DNA of 64,000 bases from Micromonospora rhizosphaerae (GTDB lineage: Bacteria; Actinomycetota; Actinomycetes; Mycobacteriales; Micromonosporaceae), in assembly GCF_900091465.1 (NCBI RefSeq), contig NZ_FMHV01000002.1, forward strand, positions 4,650,001-4,714,000. Reading direction: 5' to 3'. Positions 8,575 to 17,784 of the stretch are shown here, in pieces. Both the position numbers and the translations under genes were made by a program. Each line of letters begins with the position of its first letter. Position 1 is the stretch's first letter. A model generated the notes under the pieces. The model did not search any database and was not told the DNA's origin. It saw only the letters and a program-made list of their open reading frames with translations.

Positions 8575-9621
8575 ATGCGCGTCGTGACCACGGGAGCGGC
8601 GGGCTTCATCGGCTCGACCCTGGTGGACCGCCTGCTGCGCGAAGGCCACAGCGTCCTCGCCGTGGATGACCTCTCCACCGGTCATCTCGACAACCTCGCC
8701 GAGTCGGCCGACGACCCACGCCTCACCTTCCTGGAGAGCGACGTGGTCGCCGACGCGGCGCGTCGGGAGATGACGGCGTACCGGGCGGAGGTGGTCTTCC
8801 ACCTGGCCGCCCAGATGGACGTACGCCACAGCGTGGCCGACCCGGTCGGGGACGCCCGCCGCAACGTGCTCGGCTCCCTCGCCGTTCTCGAGAGCGCCCG
8901 GGCGAGCGGCGCCCGCAAGCTCGTCTTCGCCTCATCGGGCGGCACCATCTACGGGGATCAACCGACGTACCCCGTCCACGAGTCCGCGGACCTCGATCCG
9001 ATCTGTCCATACGGCGCCGCCAAGGTCTGCGGGGAGACCTACCTGCGCGTCTACCGACATCTCCACCGCCTGCAGACGACGGCGCTGGCCCTCGGGAACG
9101 TCTACGGACCCCGGCAGGATCCCCACGGGGAGGCGGGCGTCGTGTCCATCTTCGCCTCCGCCCTGATGGAGGGTCGGCCCACGATGATCTTCGGTGCCGG
9201 CGGGGCGACCCGGGACTACGTCTACGTCGACGACGTCGTCGAGGCATTCGTGCTGGCCGCCGGTCCGGCCGGGGACGGGCTGCGGCTCAACATCGGCACC
9301 GGGCGGGAGACCTCCGTACGCCAGCTGCATCGGCTCATCGCCGAGGTGGTCGAGCGACCTGACACGCCTAAATTCATGCCGCCGCGCGCCGGGGAACTGG
9401 ACCGCGTCGGGCTCGATTGCGGCGCGGCGCAACGCGTACTCGGCTGGCGCGCGAAGGTGGACCTGACAGAGGGCCTCTCCCGGACGGTCGCGTGGCTCCA
9501 GGACAGGGTCGACGCGGCCCACAGCCCCGCCGCCCCGGCCTCGCGGCACGCCGTGGTCGGTCAGACATATCTGGTTCCCGCAGTCAAGCGCGACCGATCC
9601 GAAGCGCGGGAGCGCCGATGA
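8575..9621 (+). CDS. NAD-dependent sugar-nucleotide epimerase/dehydratase
   Basis: The product is a 348-aa extended short-chain dehydrogenase of the UDP-glucose 4-epimerase type, acting on a nucleotide sugar in the cytoplasm. The NAD-binding TTGAAGFIG (GxxGxxG) is at residues 5-13. The catalytic YGAAK has Tyr146 and Lys150, and a Ser/Thr-rich SSGGTIYG precedes it. The longer open frame starts at 8074, but GGGAGG at 8565-8570 and the Rossmann start place the real ATG at 8575. It opens the forward operon of the glycan island and precedes the GH-GT2 gene by 58 bases, so it likely supplies its sugar donor. The exact sugar is unknown. Confidence 0.9.
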   Translation: MRVVTTGAAGFIGSTLVDRLLREGHSVLAVDDLSTGHLDNLAESADDPRLTFLESDVVADAARREMTAYRAEVVFHLAAQMDVRHSVADPVGDARRNVLGSLAVLESARASGARKLVFASSGGTIYGDQPTYPVHESADLDPICPYGAAKVCGETYLRVYRHLHRLQTTALALGNVYGPRQDPHGEAGVVSIFASALMEGRPTMIFGAGGATRDYVYVDDVVEAFVLAAGPAGDGLRLNIGTGRETSVRQLHRLIAEVVERPDTPKFMPPRAGELDRVGLDCGAAQRVLGWRAKVDLTEGLSRTVAWLQDRVDAAHSPAAPASRHAVVGQTYLVPAVKRDRSEARERR

Positions 9622-9679
9622 GACGCCTGCTCACCATCTCGTGCGGAAACCCACGATCGGCTCCGCTGGGGAGGCGTCC

Positions 9680-12391
9680 GTGACGGCGCTGGTAGACCAT
9701 GGAAAAGGCGGTGGGACGATACTGCGCGCTCCGCGCCAGCGCCCCGCGGCCCGCGGCAAGTTCCTGTACGTAGGGGACCAGAAGTTCTACGTACGCGGGG
9801 TGACGTACGGAACCTTCCGCCCCGATGCCTCTGGCGACGAGTACCCCCCGCCCGAGACCGCGCGCCGCGACCTGGCGCTCATGGCCGCGAACGGCATCAA
9901 CGCCGTGCGTACCTACACCCTGCCACCACGCTGGTTCCTCGACGCGGCGGCAGAACATGAACTACTCGTCCTGCCCGGCCTGGGAGCCGAACGTTTCGTA
10001 GGACACCTCAACGACGGTCGGCGCGCCCAGGCACGCGCCGAGGCGGAGATGCTGGAACGACTGCGCCGCTGCGCCGGGCATCCGGCTCTGCTGGGCTACA
10101 GCGTCGCCAACGAGATACCCGGGTCGATCGTGCGGTGGCTCGGGCACCGGCGGGTCGAACGGTACCTCGAACGCCTTTGCGATGGCGTCAGGGACCTCGA
10201 CCCAGGGGTGCTGGTCACCTACGTCAACTACCCGACGACCGAATACCTCGAGCTACCGTTCCTCGATCTCGTCTGCTTCAACGTGTTCCTCGAACAGCAG
10301 GACCGGCTGGCCGCCTACCTCGCCCGGCTGCAGAACCTCGCCGGCGACCGGCCCCTGCTGATGACCGAACTCGGGCTGGACAGCCTTCGCAACGGCGAGG
10401 AGGGCCAGGCGCAGTCGGTCGCCTGGCAGCTGCGTACCGCCTTCACGGGCGGGTGTGCCGGCACCTTCGTCTATGCGTGGACGGACGAGTGGCACCGCGG
10501 TGGGGAGGACGTGCACGACTGGGCGTTCGGTCTCACGGACCGCGACCGTCTGCCCAAGCCGGCCCTCGCCGCGGCGCGCGAGGCGTACGCGCAAGTGCCC
10601 TTCCCGCCGGACCGGAAGCGGCCGCGGATCTCCGTCGTGGTCTGCGCCTACAACGCGGAGCCGACGATCCGGGAGTGCCTGGAGGGCGCACTCCAGCTCG
10701 ACTACCCCGACTACGAGGTGATCCTGGTCGACGACGGCTCGACCGACGCGACCGCCGACATCGCCCGGAACTACCCGGTCCGCCTGATCAGCACGGAGAA
10801 CCGGGGACTGAGCAACGCCCGCAACACCGGCCTGGAGGCGGCCGACGGTGAGATCGTCGCCTACCTCGACAGCGACGCCTATCCCGACCCGCACTGGCTG
10901 CAGTATCTGGCGGACATGTTCCGGACCAGCGACGTTGTGGGGGTCGGGGGGCCGAACCTCCCACCACCCGGCGACGGCGCGATAGCCGAGTGCGTGGCAC
11001 GGTCCCCGGGCGGGCCCGCTCACGTCCTGCTCTCCGACACGGTGGCCGAGCACATCCCGGGCTGCAACATGGCCTTCCGCGCCGCCGCGCTTCGCGAGAT
11101 CGGCGGGTTCGACCCGCGCTTCCGGGCGGCCGGCGACGACGTGGACGTCTGCTGGCGGCTGCAGGACCGGGGCGGCACGCTGGGATTCTCCGCCGCGGCC
11201 CTGGTCTGGCATCACCGTCGCAATTCGGTTCGGATGTACTGGCGCCAGCAACGCGGCTACGGGCGCGCCGAGGCGTTGCTGGAGGGAAAGTGGCCGGAGA
11301 AGTACAACGCCGGGGGCCACTTCCGGTGGGCCGGCCGCATCTATGACCGGGGCCTCACCCGCCATCTGGTGCGGCCCAGCCGCATCTACCACGGCACGTG
11401 GGGTTCTGCCCCGTTCCAGCGCCTCTACGAGCAGTCGCCGGGCACCCTCCTCTCGCTACCGTTGACGCCGGAGTGGCTCCTGCTGAGCGGCGCCCTCCTG
11501 GGGCTGGCGCCGCTGGGCGCGCTCTGGTCACCGCTGCGCATCGGCCTGCCACTGGCCGGGCTGGCCGCGCTCGCCTTTCTCCTCGTCGTGCTCCAAGCCT
11601 CGGTGAGCGCCGCACGGGCGTCCTTTCCGGATGCGCCGCGGGGCCGCCTGGCTCTCATCGGCCGCCGTCTGCTGACCGTCGGCATGCACGTGATGCAGCC
11701 GGTAGCCAGACTTGAAGGCCGGCTCAGTGGTGGCCTCACCCTCTGGCGCGGCTACCGGACGCGGGGCTTCCGGGCCCCGGTGAGCAGGTCAGGTTGGGCC
11801 TGGAGCGGACGCTGGATCGAGGCCGAGGAGCGCCTGCGGGCTGTCGAGGCCCGTCTGGTGCGGTCCGGAAACGTGGTCCGGCGGGGTGGAGACTTCGACC
11901 GATGGGACATGGAACTCCGGGGAAGGCCGCTTGGATCGGCACGGATCCTCCTCTGTGTTGAGGGGCTCGGCGGCGGCGCGCAGCTTGTCAGGTACCGGTG
12001 CTCGCCGGTCATCCGCCGGATGGCTCTCGTGCCGATCCTCGCGTCCGGCGTGCTCGCCGTGGTGGCCGGGATCGGCGGCGCCTACCTGATGGCATTGATC
12101 GCGGCCACGGTCGGGGCCCTGGTTGCCGCATTCTCCCTCGTCGACTCCGGGGCGGCCCTCGGCGTGGTCCTGACCGCGGTCTCGGCCGGCATCGATCTGC
12201 GCCACGGCCCATCCGGTTGCCAGCCTGCCATCTCACAAGGCCGGTGGCTACGCATGTTCCGGCCAGCGCCTCGACGTGACAATGCCGGTGCGTCAACCGA
12301 TGGCGGCCTGCCGGCTCAGTCTGGGGACCGACCGCCCAATCAGGACGAACTCACAGTGCCTGTCAAGACATCAGAGGATAGCCAGCAATGA
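9680..12391 (+). CDS. Glycoside hydrolase-like/GT2 glycosyltransferase fusion
   Basis: This is a 903-aa two-part enzyme. Residues about 25-305 resemble a TIM-barrel glycoside hydrolase of the GH2/GH5 clan, with a candidate acid/base Glu145 in SVANEIPG and a candidate nucleophile Glu230 in MTELGLDS. Residues about 315-560 are a GT2 glycosyltransferase with the ILVDDGSTD donor site, a YLDSDAYPDP DxD-like motif, and the later GDDVDVCWR and QQRGYGRAEA segments. Hydrophobic helices follow near 588-640 and 775-835, so it is probably membrane-anchored with the GT domain cytoplasmic. I choose GTG 9680 because GGGGAGG lies 5 bases upstream. The ATGA overlap with the next gene indicates translational coupling. 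It may build and trim or transfer one glycan. Confidence 0.8.
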   Translation: MTALVDHGKGGGTILRAPRQRPAARGKFLYVGDQKFYVRGVTYGTFRPDASGDEYPPPETARRDLALMAANGINAVRTYTLPPRWFLDAAAEHELLVLPGLGAERFVGHLNDGRRAQARAEAEMLERLRRCAGHPALLGYSVANEIPGSIVRWLGHRRVERYLERLCDGVRDLDPGVLVTYVNYPTTEYLELPFLDLVCFNVFLEQQDRLAAYLARLQNLAGDRPLLMTELGLDSLRNGEEGQAQSVAWQLRTAFTGGCAGTFVYAWTDEWHRGGEDVHDWAFGLTDRDRLPKPALAAAREAYAQVPFPPDRKRPRISVVVCAYNAEPTIRECLEGALQLDYPDYEVILVDDGSTDATADIARNYPVRLISTENRGLSNARNTGLEAADGEIVAYLDSDAYPDPHWLQYLADMFRTSDVVGVGGPNLPPPGDGAIAECVARSPGGPAHVLLSDTVAEHIPGCNMAFRAAALREIGGFDPRFRAAGDDVDVCWRLQDRGGTLGFSAAALVWHHRRNSVRMYWRQQRGYGRAEALLEGKWPEKYNAGGHFRWAGRIYDRGLTRHLVRPSRIYHGTWGSAPFQRLYEQSPGTLLSLPLTPEWLLLSGALLGLAPLGALWSPLRIGLPLAGLAALAFLLVVLQASVSAARASFPDAPRGRLALIGRRLLTVGMHVMQPVARLEGRLSGGLTLWRGYRTRGFRAPVSRSGWAWSGRWIEAEERLRAVEARLVRSGNVVRRGGDFDRWDMELRGRPLGSARILLCVEGLGGGAQLVRYRCSPVIRRMALVPILASGVLAVVAGIGGAYLMALIAATVGALVAAFSLVDSGAALGVVLTAVSAGIDLRHGPSGCQPAISQGRWLRMFRPAPRRDNAGASTDGGLPAQSGDRPPNQDELTVPVKTSEDSQQ

Positions 12392-13098
12392 GATATCTCG
12401 TCGTCAACGGTGACGATCTGGGCGCCAGCCCGGGCGTGAACCGCGGTATCGTGACGGCACACCGGCAGGGTTCACTGACGAGCGCGAGCCTCATGGTCAA
12501 CATGCCGGCGAGCCGCGAGGCGGCCCAGCTGACCCAGGATCTGCCCGCGCTGAGCGTCGGCCTGCACGCCAACCTCACGGATGCCGCTGGGCGGCCGCTC
12601 GTTGATCTCGACACCGGCGAGGGTTGCCCAGCAGTCCTCCAACAGCAGGTCAACCGCTTCTACGAGCTCATGGGCCGTCCACCGACGCATCTCGATTCCC
12701 ATCACAATGTTCACCGGCACCCCCGGTTGCTCCCCTACTTCCTCGAACTCGCACTGCAGCACCGGGTGCCGCTGCGTGAACAGTCGCCGGTGCGCTACAT
12801 CTGCGGCTTCTACGGCCAGTGGGGCGGCGAGACGCATCTGGAGCAGATCAGCGTCGAAGGGCTGATGCGCCTGCTGGATGAAGAGATCCCGGAGGACGTC
12901 GCCGAGTTGGGCTGCCATCCGGGGTACTGCGACCCGGAGCTGCGATCCAGCTACCGAACGGAAAGGGAAGCTGAATTGCAGACCTTGTGCGACCGGACGG
13001 TCAACGAGCTTCTGTCGGCGCGGCGCATCCAACTCGTCAACTTCGGTGAGGCCATGGATCTTCTGGCCACGGTGACCCTGGATAGGGGATCGAGATGA
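12388..13098 (+). CDS. YdjC/ChbG-family carbohydrate deacetylase
   Basis: The 236-aa product matches the YdjC (ChbG/HpnK) metal-dependent deacetylases, which remove N-acetyl groups from amino sugars or related glycans. The metal-binding VNGDDLG at the N-terminus, the HLDSHHNVHRHP cluster and ELGCHPGYCD near residue 175 fit the family. Its ATG overlaps the stop of the GH-GT2 gene by 4 bases (ATGA), and its own stop overlaps the next start in the same way. The three genes are therefore one translation-coupled unit. The context suggests deacetylation of the glycan made by the neighbouring transferases. Confidence 0.88.
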   Translation: MRYLVVNGDDLGASPGVNRGIVTAHRQGSLTSASLMVNMPASREAAQLTQDLPALSVGLHANLTDAAGRPLVDLDTGEGCPAVLQQQVNRFYELMGRPPTHLDSHHNVHRHPRLLPYFLELALQHRVPLREQSPVRYICGFYGQWGGETHLEQISVEGLMRLLDEEIPEDVAELGCHPGYCDPELRSSYRTEREAELQTLCDRTVNELLSARRIQLVNFGEAMDLLATVTLDRGSR

Positions 13099-14246
13099 CT
13101 ACCGTCGTGATCTCAGCGTACCGGACCGTCAAGTTTCTCGAGGGAGGCGGTCATTTCTGGGTTTACATGCAGTACGTCGAGGGGTTGCGCCAGGCGGGGT
13201 GCCAGGTCTACTGGCTTGAGTTCGTCCCCCGGGAGGGCCCTTGGCAGGAGATGTCGAGGATCGAGAGCTGGCTCGGACGGCTGAAGCGCTACGGCTTCGA
13301 GGACAAGGTCATCCTCTACACGGAGGCGCCCGGCGGGCAGGGCACGGGGTACGAGTACCTGGTGAGCAGCCGGTCCGAGGCGCAGGAGGTCTTCAAGCGT
13401 GCTGACCTGCTGCTCAACTTCCACTACGCGATCGACGGCGAGATGCTGGCCGGCTTCCGCCGGACTGCCCTGGTAGACATCGACCCCGGCCTCTTGCAGA
13501 CGTGGATGAGCACCCGCCAGGTCCCGGTCCTACCGCACGATCTGTACCTCACCACCGGGGAGACGGTCGGCACCCCGGCCGCGCCGTTTCCCGACCTCGG
13601 CGTCGAGTGGGTCCACATCCGGCCACCGGTATGCCTACAGCGCTGGCCCTACATCTTCGACGCCCGCAGCAAGGAATTCACCACGGTGACGAACTGGTGG
13701 GGCGGATGGGAGACCGAAATGCTGGACGGCCGTGAGGTGCTGTACGACAACACCAAACGGCTCTCCTATCTCGCCTTCGCCGAGTTGCCCCGGCTGACCA
13801 GCCAGCCGCTGGAGCTGGCCGTGCACATGTCTGCTGAGGACGCCGGCGACCGGCAGAGGATGCAGAGCCATGGCTGGCGGCTCCGTCACGCGTCGGAAGT
13901 CAGCCGCACGCCGGAGATGTACCGCTCCTACATCCAGCGCTCCCGCGGGGAGATCAGCTGCGTGAAGCCCTCGTGCGTCAAGCTGCGAAATGGCTGGATC
14001 AGCGATCGGAGCCTGTGCTACCTCGCCAGCGGCAAGCCGGTGGTGATGCAGGACACGGGGCCGAACCCCTACCTGCCGTTCGGCAAGGGCATCTTCCGCT
14101 TCTCCACCCCATACGAGGCAGCCGAGGCGCTCGCCACCGTCAACGCCGATTACGAAACGCACTGCCTCGCGGCTCGAGAGATCGCCGAGACGTACTTCGA
14201 CGCCCGGCAGACCGCCGAAAGGATTTTGAATATCGCGCTGGCCTAA
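13095..14246 (+). CDS. GT4-like glycosyltransferase (first paralogue)
   Basis: This 383-aa protein is a GT-B-fold glycosyltransferase of the CgeB/GT4-like kind. The N-terminal half begins with a Gly-rich element (EGGGHFWVYMQYVEGLRQAG). The C-terminal half has RGEISCVKPSCV, GWISDRS and YLASGKPVVMQDTG, typical of the donor-binding side. It is paralogous to the product of 15605-16777: both share the DLL-N, IDLDP-like, NIGTP/VGTP, EL-SRGEI and GWxSDRS positions. It ends the forward operon and starts in an ATGA overlap. Its donor sugar and acceptor are unknown. Confidence 0.8.
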   Translation: MTTVVISAYRTVKFLEGGGHFWVYMQYVEGLRQAGCQVYWLEFVPREGPWQEMSRIESWLGRLKRYGFEDKVILYTEAPGGQGTGYEYLVSSRSEAQEVFKRADLLLNFHYAIDGEMLAGFRRTALVDIDPGLLQTWMSTRQVPVLPHDLYLTTGETVGTPAAPFPDLGVEWVHIRPPVCLQRWPYIFDARSKEFTTVTNWWGGWETEMLDGREVLYDNTKRLSYLAFAELPRLTSQPLELAVHMSAEDAGDRQRMQSHGWRLRHASEVSRTPEMYRSYIQRSRGEISCVKPSCVKLRNGWISDRSLCYLASGKPVVMQDTGPNPYLPFGKGIFRFSTPYEAAEALATVNADYETHCLAAREIAETYFDARQTAERILNIALA

Positions 14247-14303
14247 CCGTTTAGTTTCCACGGTGTCTCAGCGGATGCGCTCCGCCGAGGAGCCACCGCA
14301 TTT

Positions 14304-14522
14304 CTACGCCATCCGGTCGTCCAGGGCGTGCGTGTATTCCGACACCGCCGAGCGATAGGAACGGAGGGCTTCGCGCGTCGGATCCGAGATGATCAGATGG
14401 ACGTCGGCCGCAGGAGCGCCCCAACCCGAGAATTCCCGGTCGAACGCGACGACCGCGGCTCCGGCGTGGTCCCGCAGTGCACCGAGCCATTGCCCTGCGA
14501 AGGCCTCATGCTCCTCGATCAT
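14304..14522 (-). CDS. Small hypothetical protein
   Basis: This is a 72-aa acidic open frame with a mixed, protein-like composition and GC-rich third positions. It contains the segment AAVVAFDREFSGWG and a C-terminal helix-like stretch. It lies 30 bases after the stop of the phosphotransferase gene on the same strand, so it would be the last gene of the reverse operon. I recognise no family. It may be real or a remnant. Confidence 0.45.
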   Translation of the reverse strand: MIEEHEAFAGQWLGALRDHAGAAVVAFDREFSGWGAPAADVHLIISDPTREALRSYRSAVSEYTHALDDRMA

Positions 14523-14552
14523 GAATGCCTCCCGTGTGGTCGCGGCTGCACC

Positions 14553-15608
14553 TCAGCGTGCTGTCGCCGTCACTTCCTCTGGTCTGGGGTCTATCTCTTT
14601 CCACCAGGTCGAAATGGACTGCAGCTCATCGCCGGCCCACGCTGCGACGGGGCCGGTGGGTGCCTCCAGAATGTCGAGCACCCGCCAGGCGGCAAGGGTC
14701 GCCAGCCGTGCCCGCTCTGCCGCCGTCGACAGGAGCACGACCTCGTCCACCGTGGGCCGTGGCCACCCGGCGGCCGCGATGTGGCCCAAGTATCGGTCGA
14801 GGACCGGACGGCGGCTGCCACGGGGCAGGCGGAGCAGGAGAGTTGACAGATCGTAGATCGCGGGCCCGACGCCGAGTTGGTCCCAATCGATCAACCGCAG
14901 CCAGCCTGGGCCGGCCATCACGTTCTTCGGCCAGAGGTCGCCGTGCAGCACAGTGTCCGGCCCGCCGACCCTGTCCAGGAGAGCCAGGACTGACGGCGCG
15001 TCCTCCCGGGCTCGACAGACGACGCGCTCTAGATCGGCGAGGAGGGCGGAGGGAAGATGCGCCCGGACGTCGGAGCGAGACCTGACCGCGGTGAGAGCCT
15101 GCGCCGCGTCGTTGAGGTGGCCGACGTAGGCACCGTATCCCAGGTGTGCACCGTGATGACGGATCTCGGCGATCACAGGGTGGCGAGCGAACCGGACGTG
15201 CAGGGACGCCACCACCTCGACGAGGCGGTCCACCTCTTCGGGGTCGGGGTGCAGCTGGTCCAGGATGTGCCCGTCGAGCCCCTCGTAGATACTCCAGGCG
15301 CCGTCTCCCGCCGGGTCGCTGACCGTGGCCAGCAGGCTTGGGCCGATATCTGCGAGTCCAACGGCCGGCAGCCACCGCTGTACGAGCAGACGGTCGCGGT
15401 GCGCGGTGGCGGGATCGAGGCGCTTCATCACCACGGACGCCGGCCGCCCGGTCGCCAGCGTCAATCGATATACGTGTCTGGACAATTTTCGGCAGGTCGA
15501 CACCGTGGGGTCGTCCCGGTGCAGCGCCTGACGGAGCACGCCGGCGAACCAACTCGTGCTCGGTCCATCCGTCTCCCGCACACCCTGGTGCGGCTTGTGA
15601 ACCGTCAC
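14553..15608 (-). CDS. APH-family phosphotransferase, active-site motifs intact
   Basis: This 351-aa protein has the aminoglycoside phosphotransferase/choline kinase fold and probably phosphorylates a sugar or other small hydroxylated compound with ATP. The Brenner motif is intact as HGDLWPKN, and the Mg-binding Asp is in LIDWDQLGVG; the Lys in VVMKRLD is the likely ATP-binding residue. Although the frame stays open upstream to 15743, GTG 15608 forms a GTGA overlap with the stop of the upstream glycosyltransferase, so I choose it. It is the fourth gene of the reverse operon. Antibiotic resistance is possible by family but is not suggested by context. Confidence 0.85.
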   Translation of the reverse strand: MTVHKPHQGVRETDGPSTSWFAGVLRQALHRDDPTVSTCRKLSRHVYRLTLATGRPASVVMKRLDPATAHRDRLLVQRWLPAVGLADIGPSLLATVSDPAGDGAWSIYEGLDGHILDQLHPDPEEVDRLVEVVASLHVRFARHPVIAEIRHHGAHLGYGAYVGHLNDAAQALTAVRSRSDVRAHLPSALLADLERVVCRAREDAPSVLALLDRVGGPDTVLHGDLWPKNVMAGPGWLRLIDWDQLGVGPAIYDLSTLLLRLPRGSRRPVLDRYLGHIAAAGWPRPTVDEVVLLSTAAERARLATLAAWRVLDILEAPTGPVAAWAGDELQSISTWWKEIDPRPEEVTATAR

Positions 15609-16777
15609 GACAGGCAGGCTTCCAGGAACGGCGGCAGCACCCGGCGATAGTCCAGGTACTCCGCCGCGATCTCGCGGGCGCCCCGGCAGTGCGCTTCGTA
15701 CGCGCCGTTCACGTCCTCGATCGCCTCCGCCGCCGATTCGCACGTGTCGAAGACCAGCAGGCCCGTTCCCGTGGGCAGGTGGTCTTCGGCGCCGGTCGCC
15801 TGGGCGACGACGGGGCGACCCGCCGCCAGGTAGTGGGCCGAGCGATCGCTGAACCAGCCCGACCGGGCCCTGATGTACGCGTCCTTCGCGATGCCGATCT
15901 CCCCCCGCGATGCGGTCACATAGTCGTGGTACGAGTCCAGGTCACCGGCCACGCGGCCGGCATCCACGACGTGCCATCCCTGTTTCTTTGCCAGCAGTTC
16001 GTCGTCCGAGGTCTGGCGGCGAAGCGCCAGTTCAAGTTCCTGACCAGGGATGCGACTCGGCAGCTCGGCAAGGCGTTCGAACGAGGCGCGCTTGCCCCGA
16101 TACCACTGGCCGTCGTAGACGAGATCGGCGAAGCTCTCCCAGGAAGCGATCGTCGTGAATCGTCCGTCCGACGCTGCCTCGGGCCCTGTCCACATGTCGG
16201 GGACGACGGGCGGTAGCACATGCCGCCATTCGAGGCCACACGACGGGATCTCGGACGCGGGCGTCCCGATGTTCAATCCCACGGTCGCGAACGCGTCGTG
16301 GCGGTCGATGCCGAGTTTCTCACCCTTGCCATATTCCGCATGCCAGAGCTGTGTATAGACGGGATCCAGGTCGATGTAGACGCGGTGGCGAGCCTGCTCA
16401 AGAACCGAATCGGCGCGGATGTGCCCGGTCATGTTGATCAACAGGTCTGCGCCGGCCAACTGTCGGTGGAGGTCGTCGCGCGATCCGGCGATCGGCGCAC
16501 CGTGGCGGTCAATCTGCCACGAGGACCCCTCGAAGCCGAACCGCCGCATCGTCGCCAGGAAAAACTCCCGGTTGAGGCTCATCTCCGGCGGGCACGGCTC
16601 GCCGTGTTCGTCAATGCAGCGGTCCGTCCTGAGCTCCTCGACATAGATCACCTCGTGACCGAGGCGACGGAGACCCACCGCCCACTGCATCCAGCTCCAG
16701 GCCATCCCGGCGGAGAAGGGGATCCGGGACATCACCTCGCCGAACACGATCCGCAGCCGTCCTTCATTTCCGGGCAT
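15605..16777 (-). CDS. GT4-like glycosyltransferase (second paralogue)
   Basis: This 390-aa protein is paralogous to the 13095-14246 product. It shares an N-terminal MAWSWMQWAVGLRRLG helix, GADLLINMTG, the YIDLDP and NIGTP stretches, and the C-terminal ASRGEIGIAKDAY, SGWFSDRS and YLAAGRPVVAQATG. It is a cytosolic GT-B enzyme. ATG 16777 overlaps the upstream stop by one base (TGATG), which decides the start over the longer open frame to 16864. Having two related transferases on opposite operons suggests successive additions to one glycan. Confidence 0.8.
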   Translation of the reverse strand: MPGNEGRLRIVFGEVMSRIPFSAGMAWSWMQWAVGLRRLGHEVIYVEELRTDRCIDEHGEPCPPEMSLNREFFLATMRRFGFEGSSWQIDRHGAPIAGSRDDLHRQLAGADLLINMTGHIRADSVLEQARHRVYIDLDPVYTQLWHAEYGKGEKLGIDRHDAFATVGLNIGTPASEIPSCGLEWRHVLPPVVPDMWTGPEAASDGRFTTIASWESFADLVYDGQWYRGKRASFERLAELPSRIPGQELELALRRQTSDDELLAKKQGWHVVDAGRVAGDLDSYHDYVTASRGEIGIAKDAYIRARSGWFSDRSAHYLAAGRPVVAQATGAEDHLPTGTGLLVFDTCESAAEAIEDVNGAYEAHCRGAREIAAEYLDYRRVLPPFLEACLS

Positions 16778-17784
16778 CAAAAAATCCTCTCGATCGCTGC
16801 TTCCGTATCGTCGACCCACTCCGCGAGACGCCCCTCCGGCAACGACCACCGGGGGCTCAGCCACAGACGGACGTTCGTCTCATGTATTTCACAGGCGGCC
16901 AGCACAGCCGTCAGTTCGGCTTGCGAAGGCAGAAGATCACTTCCACGCACTGCTTCGTAGTATGCCGCGCAGAGCCGAGCTTGCTCCGCGGGCCCAAATC
17001 CATACTTGAGATGCGCGAGATCGAGCAGGCCACAACCGATTCCGGCCATTTCCCAGTCGATGAAGCAGATCCGTGCCGGCCGCACTGAGCGGTCCACAAG
17101 GACGTTCTTTCCGGACAGGTCGTTGTGCACAAGGGTCGGAGGCTGTGCGGCGAGCAGCTCGCCGCCTCTGCCGAACGCACGAACCACCCTCTCGTACCGG
17201 CGCGCCAGGTCTGTCGACTGTCTTCGGACAGCCTCTAGCGCACGGTAAGCCCAGGCTTGGAAGTGTGCCGCGTCGAATCGGAGCAGGTATTCGCTGGCGA
17301 GCAGCTCCTCCCGTGCCTGTGCGAATGCGCGGTGAAGGTGGCCGAGACGTGCCGCGGCCAGGTACCAGTACTCTACCTCCTGGTACCGCAGGTCCCAGTC
17401 GTCGATGTGTTCCAGATAGAGGTCGTGCCGTCCGATCGCCTCATTCCACCCGCCGCCAACCCGGGTGGGGACGGGAACCGCGCGGCCGGCGAAGAGACTG
17501 CGGTAGAGGAGCGGCTCGCGGTCCCGCGGCTGCTTGTCGGGATGGTCGCCCTCCTCGTTACCGATGCTCTTGAGGAAGAGCCTGTGCTCCTCACCGCCTC
17601 GTAGCGTCGCGGTGAGGACTTCAGCGGGTGCACGATTGGCCATTGGAGCGACCGACCGGGACAGCTCTTCGACGACGACCGGTCGGCGCAGGAATTCGCT
17701 CAGCATGTCCTGCACGGTCTGGGCGAGATGCACCGGGTCTCGCTCGATCAGCCCGAGGTTTGCCAGGCCTTCTGTCGCCGTCAT
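16777..17784 (-). CDS. APH/choline kinase-like phosphotransferase
   Basis: This 335-aa protein has the APH/choline kinase fold. The catalytic loop is HNDLSGKN (HxDxxxxN intact) and the metal-binding motif is FIDWEMAGIG, followed by DLAHLKYGF. The N-terminal lobe has LFLKSIGN as the probable ATP-binding Lys strand. ATG 17784 overlaps the upstream stop as ATGA, so the 52-residue upstream extension of the frame is rejected. DWE and the LAHLKYGF segment resemble choline or ethanolamine kinases more than aminoglycoside kinases. The substrate is unknown. Confidence 0.82.
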   Translation of the reverse strand: MTATEGLANLGLIERDPVHLAQTVQDMLSEFLRRPVVVEELSRSVAPMANRAPAEVLTATLRGGEEHRLFLKSIGNEEGDHPDKQPRDREPLLYRSLFAGRAVPVPTRVGGGWNEAIGRHDLYLEHIDDWDLRYQEVEYWYLAAARLGHLHRAFAQAREELLASEYLLRFDAAHFQAWAYRALEAVRRQSTDLARRYERVVRAFGRGGELLAAQPPTLVHNDLSGKNVLVDRSVRPARICFIDWEMAGIGCGLLDLAHLKYGFGPAEQARLCAAYYEAVRGSDLLPSQAELTAVLAACEIHETNVRLWLSPRWSLPEGRLAEWVDDTEAAIERIF

